Source of the DNA: Lachnospiraceae bacterium
GTDB taxonomy: Bacteria > Bacillota > Clostridia > Lachnospirales > Lachnospiraceae
Length of the DNA: 64,000 nt
Direction: 5' to 3'
NCBI GenBank assembly: GCA_017469935.1
Contig: JAFUFL010000073.1
Location: 62,001 to 126,000, forward strand
A model generated the notes under the pieces. That model did not search any database and was not told where the DNA came from. It saw nothing but the letters and a program-made list of their open reading frames with translations. Below, in pieces: positions 63,201-64,000 of the stretch; the first letter of the stretch is position 1, and each line of letters begins with the position of its first letter. Made by a program: the position numbers and the translations under genes.

Positions 63201-64000
63201 GGCAGAACTTCAAAGCCGGGAATACGGTGGTGAAGGCAACTGTCTTCAAACAGGTAAAGCCTGAAGACGGCGTCGTGACAGCTGTCAAGAAGATCATCAA
63301 CAACGCGGATGTGGCACTCACCTATACGCCCAGCGATTCCAGAGGAAATAAGCAGGAACAGAAGACGCTTACAGCTGAGGATGATGCGGAAACGATAGTG
63401 GATGCCGCCAAGGCACCGAAGATCAAGTTCAGTAAGACCGGACCCGACCAGGATGTGCCGGTCGAGCTCGGCTCTTCCATCACTTACCGGCTTACAGTGA
63501 AGAACGTGACAGGAGAACCGCTTGACTTCACAGATCCGATCATTGTGGATCTTCTGCCTCAGGGAATGGTAGTCAATCAGGATACAAAGTTTGTGAAGGT
63601 GGTCGACAGACCGGGTACGATCGCCGACAATCCCGCCGTGTCGACCGGATACGCAGGTGACAGCCAGTATGTCAATATCGTATTCGACGGAACGGTCGGT
63701 GACGGCGAATCAATTACCGTGGAGCTGACGGCAACCGTGACAAACGCAGTGACCAATTACGGAACTGTGATGAGAAACTTTGCCTTTACGACCAGTAAAG
63801 AGGTCGGCGTCGCGACGAGTGATAATGCGACCGGAGCGGTCATCAGGGACGATGACGGCCTCTGGGCGAGCGAGCTTGTCTCGATCGCAACAGCGCTGGA
63901 TTGCAGCAGCAGCCGCGCGCAGGCGCTGAAGACAGCACTTGGCGAGCAGGGTAAATACGGCTATCTGGCAGACTGGCATGAGAACAACTGGGTCTCCGAC
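54272..64000 (+). CDS. Giant SpaA/Cna-B type surface adhesin, 3' end outside window
   Basis: Open for 3243 codons without a stop to the window edge. AAAGGAG precedes the ATG. A signal peptide ends near residue 38 (SMMPYQALA). Residues about 45-230 are a Glu/Asp/Lys-rich acidic stalk. Residues about 240-740 form non-repetitive beta-rich N-terminal domains, probably the adhesive tip. From about 750 follow about 13 prealbumin-like Cna-B/SpaA modules, recognisable by VKVHK-type starts and E-boxes such as YYLWEISAPQGY, YAITETEVPAGYY, YWLVEDKAPAGY, FVLAETSAPNGF and YYAVETKAPDHY. Lys-Asn/Asp isopeptide bonds are expected in such modules. About 3050-3170 resemble a DUF11-type repeat (YRLTVKNVTGEPLDFTDPIIVDLLP). 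The LPxTG-like anchor and any sortase gene lie beyond the window. Confidence 0.9.
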   Translation, partial: MRNRKSSIRRGASTRDRIIARIMVLILTVSMMPYQALAADTAKAKRVKSVEDIQTDYEVDNGTSQEEIGLPSSLSVVIETGEEPERSEETVQEDILWEGEYDGDSAGIYELEARFDDEDLVYEDMPVVSVTVREPEGEPEEEENLTEETNRVQDEDEADQSEDEDEADQTEKAEQTEITDQKDDKETEAVKDAEQNADLNDQKEETEEPSAKKAAGKGENGDAKETKAGETKAAISPEELAEQLYGENGTARTFTVTLKDDKHNTSPNDVTRAGNNIGYNINVSMQAAATHKYDGQNSEVMFSEWKNIRIYLKLPENVRFTEIKTQGVADHFTQIDAENNIWEIVLTRDHRDATNANSINLDINARVEGNGELPDGTVLGEAEVTFSADFDVRINEDWTTKTYSKTVTDTTDKITLSTPDEWILTKSPFDPPKNYTIDKSKDPATVTVHYLIKYGLNVNNVPADDENVYTRPGRVPYEDDIKLTDTPTLTLHNGTTLSEISMTVTPAGTGYVYKDGSSADEGGKQKAIPVQSGTETVLPYAVVGSNTKEVAENAPAYSEYNVDVVYPYDDFMVWYYENVSKDDAKSTAENEAKIKYQLLGQNTVKETQEGAETTVPGYIPPGNIKIEKYIVDYDSGLRNLYTASKGFVTGPATFEVYESDGTTPADLWYKDAADNNKYKKINGNTLTVDPSQAKSEKNGNEGWIDFYLDAGTYVIKETGRPAYTEAQGGDVKTITVNEDETVTAAFDNKEKLGEVKVHKTDDSNNTLPVPGSVFGLFRDRQHTQPVKDAAGNALTATTNNSGDASFKRLVPGTYYLWEISAPQGYIKSEEVKEVTVTANNTSDAAVQVTNHLNAKEISLLKQYSTVADPNNFKDVTDDYRKFANSFVLQRCSALDEAGTRWTEWEDVSTHSIDNKGGTTVKVAEYDSQNRKIKYRFMETIPSDYFDLDGNPGNGSNKAYSDEIIPADGTILDPQNKIVMKNRRGGFIELTKKKAELNVVSGAYTEAAGGDKEFRLYRVAAGTNIAEAVDTGTTDANGKLTFSGLVSADARGRIYTYYVVEQNPDTGYTWITDSKIRISGTQTDALSVGSFTAQSGGTLTPVTYNVKQEIRLGVIKKDMFSDSTELTGAKFEISDESGKKQTVTTKNSGAVYAKIDLGHVYAITETEVPAGYYKDAQPQSIDTRGWHVEMENGNYKIVKSDGTEVTEEDLVCTFADTPYQKIRLQKKVRGENETDAQAKKLSGVTFSVYVKENNVFVPVKDANGNTVTIKADGTSAVSLPEGEYYLHEDTKAEGVAYPDDLPDLYTGKGEYSGGKFYFGSYEVKKPAQSQDTMIDLDAIVNIYNKGDLIVAKKLFDKDNNELTGSALNGFSMDVYKADESGNPVGNAIKRAVTGQGVTVDGQAIFKDLPVYDENGNKIRYVVKEVYTGGQADIYYSVNMVSSEHPVLISGGTADAGYIENHQYMSVNVVKKYYNTREYELTGLKYELEGAEIALYKNNGDGTYTYLTSGVTDKNGQVSFGKLKFSADGFVAIEVSIPDRKEYKYMVPVEGDYLQKIDGSCPPTLTQAQVDTLSKAALTSATDPKYTGEIDNEIPWTQIHVTKYDEGKQTKLDGADFTLYKQVLPKGTDGGELAFDAANCTVVGQYTSGTWIHNDVAQTGEFQTDILENADNVVYWLVEDKAPAGYTIKDSENYVLFPNEGTNYTNNSNGGRSTKVYPGGLKKNTINYYDVENEKEIGPLELDNRAYIEFTKWMQEEETAGKQDLARSDFKLMPNATFELYAVNASDHNKVYLLDTITTGDENLVDGGPATGYGVSRALDAWQIFDEIERRFPDQREHIITFKSATDSGYDVDYPYVVGPDGKPIEDAQGNRTKIKGTFVLNAVLVEISGSSKYELDLHDHNLQITFIPSSLSLGNDKYAVADLEHSSAGFCDQAEGIRDDYTANASASVAIVDYLAKNNSVVLRHFGYDPGLAGYELLHEDLEELHSDNPSLFISKEVSFSLERYNESTGKWEYWSPTTNKKISSTESFKTDGNGYGFAEGLEPGEYRAVMTTPAAGYENFYPNIGFAFHFTVVVSDKTQVFTTYSPARPDVTIEKKDTNGNTVAAAATFSLKSKSGTTYNQSATTSGGTARFTVLPADTTFVLAETSAPNGFTNEYFVNLFKEQNPDYAALVDGSGYPLSYVTTSKPSGQSSIDGSKLHEKVIEDKDYKKGFSFSIPNVRNVNLKLIKSDLQKDPVKYLAGAEFALYYHAFDKTSGEYVVPAFDNTWFKIGTLTTAGDDGSVTKSGLKPGVYYAVETKAPDHYELNTVGKTIVMTGGLKLDIDESDQYTVNTGEAATGELEFKDLPKVKMIIDKEVDFGSVSARDYSFSFTLKDANGGEMPTETGKDKAAGTVKSDGSIEKTQAVFPDLTQGATYKLEENSAEGYLIKEVKVGGKTCTPEDGKYTIVVPEADADVSVTVTNTLLEGHVTILKYDGVTGEKLTGASFEVLKADGKTVVSKAEVIDNGDGSYTAVIPLEGEKGETYYIHEVKAPEIEGKKYTIDEENASIKVEDLKPGQDRKYKFNGPGSSDNEYALPNYEGIEVEIVKYGGLPEASELVKLKGARFQMYYKTSDGENWNTWHPAETTDEQGKAKFMILKGYDYAIAETNDVAHYVGLYGVYDGNSALTTATSSDGRTLYVLGHSFENDKTYTYTGYNIPFLKLIVEKEDFSGTVQNPNVEFHVYEVPNGTSETLTEAEIDRLKQAATAANTFIDGKTQNSTYTNEQYIRPGKTYLAVEDHAIDGEGPSYTTDDYSIIKDDSHVVYYKVFSIPEKNYEKEYKVTFVNNKGSVTRGLTKSVDKGSVDSLTIKEAELTYTLAPNTTNGYALDAFKLNDSGLTAEPSNATLAQEWYNITEVIVGQGRMDKYLKGADPAKDYDIFATVTFVGFDGTEYEETPVNVSEGNISVKPVSAGDKKIKSFYVEYSSPDLKTDTGYALGQNFKAGNTVVKATVFKQVKPEDGVVTAVKKIINNADVALTYTPSDSRGNKQEQKTLTAEDDAETIVDAAKAPKIKFSKTGPDQDVPVELGSSITYRLTVKNVTGEPLDFTDPIIVDLLPQGMVVNQDTKFVKVVDRPGTIADNPAVSTGYAGDSQYVNIVFDGTVGDGESITVELTATVTNAVTNYGTVMRNFAFTTSKEVGVATSDNATGAVIRDDDGLWASELVSIATALDCSSSRAQALKTALGEQGKYGYLADWHENNWVSD

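Overview
The window looks like a chromosomal segment of a gut-type clostridial Firmicute, most likely a Lachnospiraceae member. Pointers are strong AAAGGAGG-type ribosome-binding sites, a DUF5688 protein, a six-gene Rnf complex, the cmk-ispH-rpsA string, a DUF4422/CotH surface-polysaccharide locus and a very large SpaA/Cna-B type surface adhesin. Coding is dense and GC-rich. I see no rRNA, CRISPR array, prophage or intact insertion sequence. Two tRNA genes (Gly-CCC, Arg-CCG) and one 6S RNA are visible.

Layout. 1-12.6 kb: end of a probable amidophosphoribosyltransferase gene, citrate synthase (minus strand), a cytosolic hybrid histidine kinase, pyrimidine salvage (udp, cdd), a zinc-finger membrane protein, polA, coaE, a YycJ-like metallo-beta-lactamase fold protein, an ACT protein with its UPF0210 partner, and a PfkB fructokinase. 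12.7-22.3 kb: tRNA-Gly, an MdoB/LtaS-type phosphoglycerol transferase with an ILEI/FAM3-like C-terminal domain, a secreted lysozyme-like cell-wall hydrolase, a short pyruvate kinase homologue, nrdR, efp, a DUF5688 protein, tRNA-Arg and a Gfo/Idh oxidoreductase with an acidic tail, bracketed by small repeats. 22.3-38.7 kb: PHP phosphatase, gap-pgk-tpiA, a HI0933-family flavoprotein, cmk-ispH-rpsA, a YprB-like nuclease (minus), thrC, a three-domain Xaa-Pro aminopeptidase, 6S RNA, M18 aminopeptidase and queA.

38.7-46.4 kb is a tightly packed surface-glycan locus: DUF4422 glycosyltransferase-like protein, polymerase-like membrane protein, flippase, transglutaminase lipoprotein, Wzz-like protein and CotH kinase. 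It ends in a 164-bp foldback element that contributes the last codons of the cotH-like gene. 46.6-54.0 kb is an energy-conservation module. A Rex-like operator precedes rnfCDGEAB. Next come two convergent genes for a Gx-transporter protein and a NusG-domain-II protein, which resemble the EetB/EetA pair of flavin-based extracellular electron transfer, and a divergent apbE-type FMN transferase that could flavinylate RnfD and RnfG. From 54.27 kb to the window edge runs one open frame of at least 3243 codons: a secreted adhesin with an acidic stalk and about 13 prealbumin-like (Cna-B/SpaA) modules. Its anchor lies outside the window.

Most regulatory sites are read by eye from hexamer spacing and hairpins, so their confidence is moderate. 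The observations I rate highest are the Rnf/ApbE/EetAB-like module with its Rex-like site, the ILEI-domain phosphoglycerol transferase, the foldback element after cotH, the 6S RNA and the giant adhesin.
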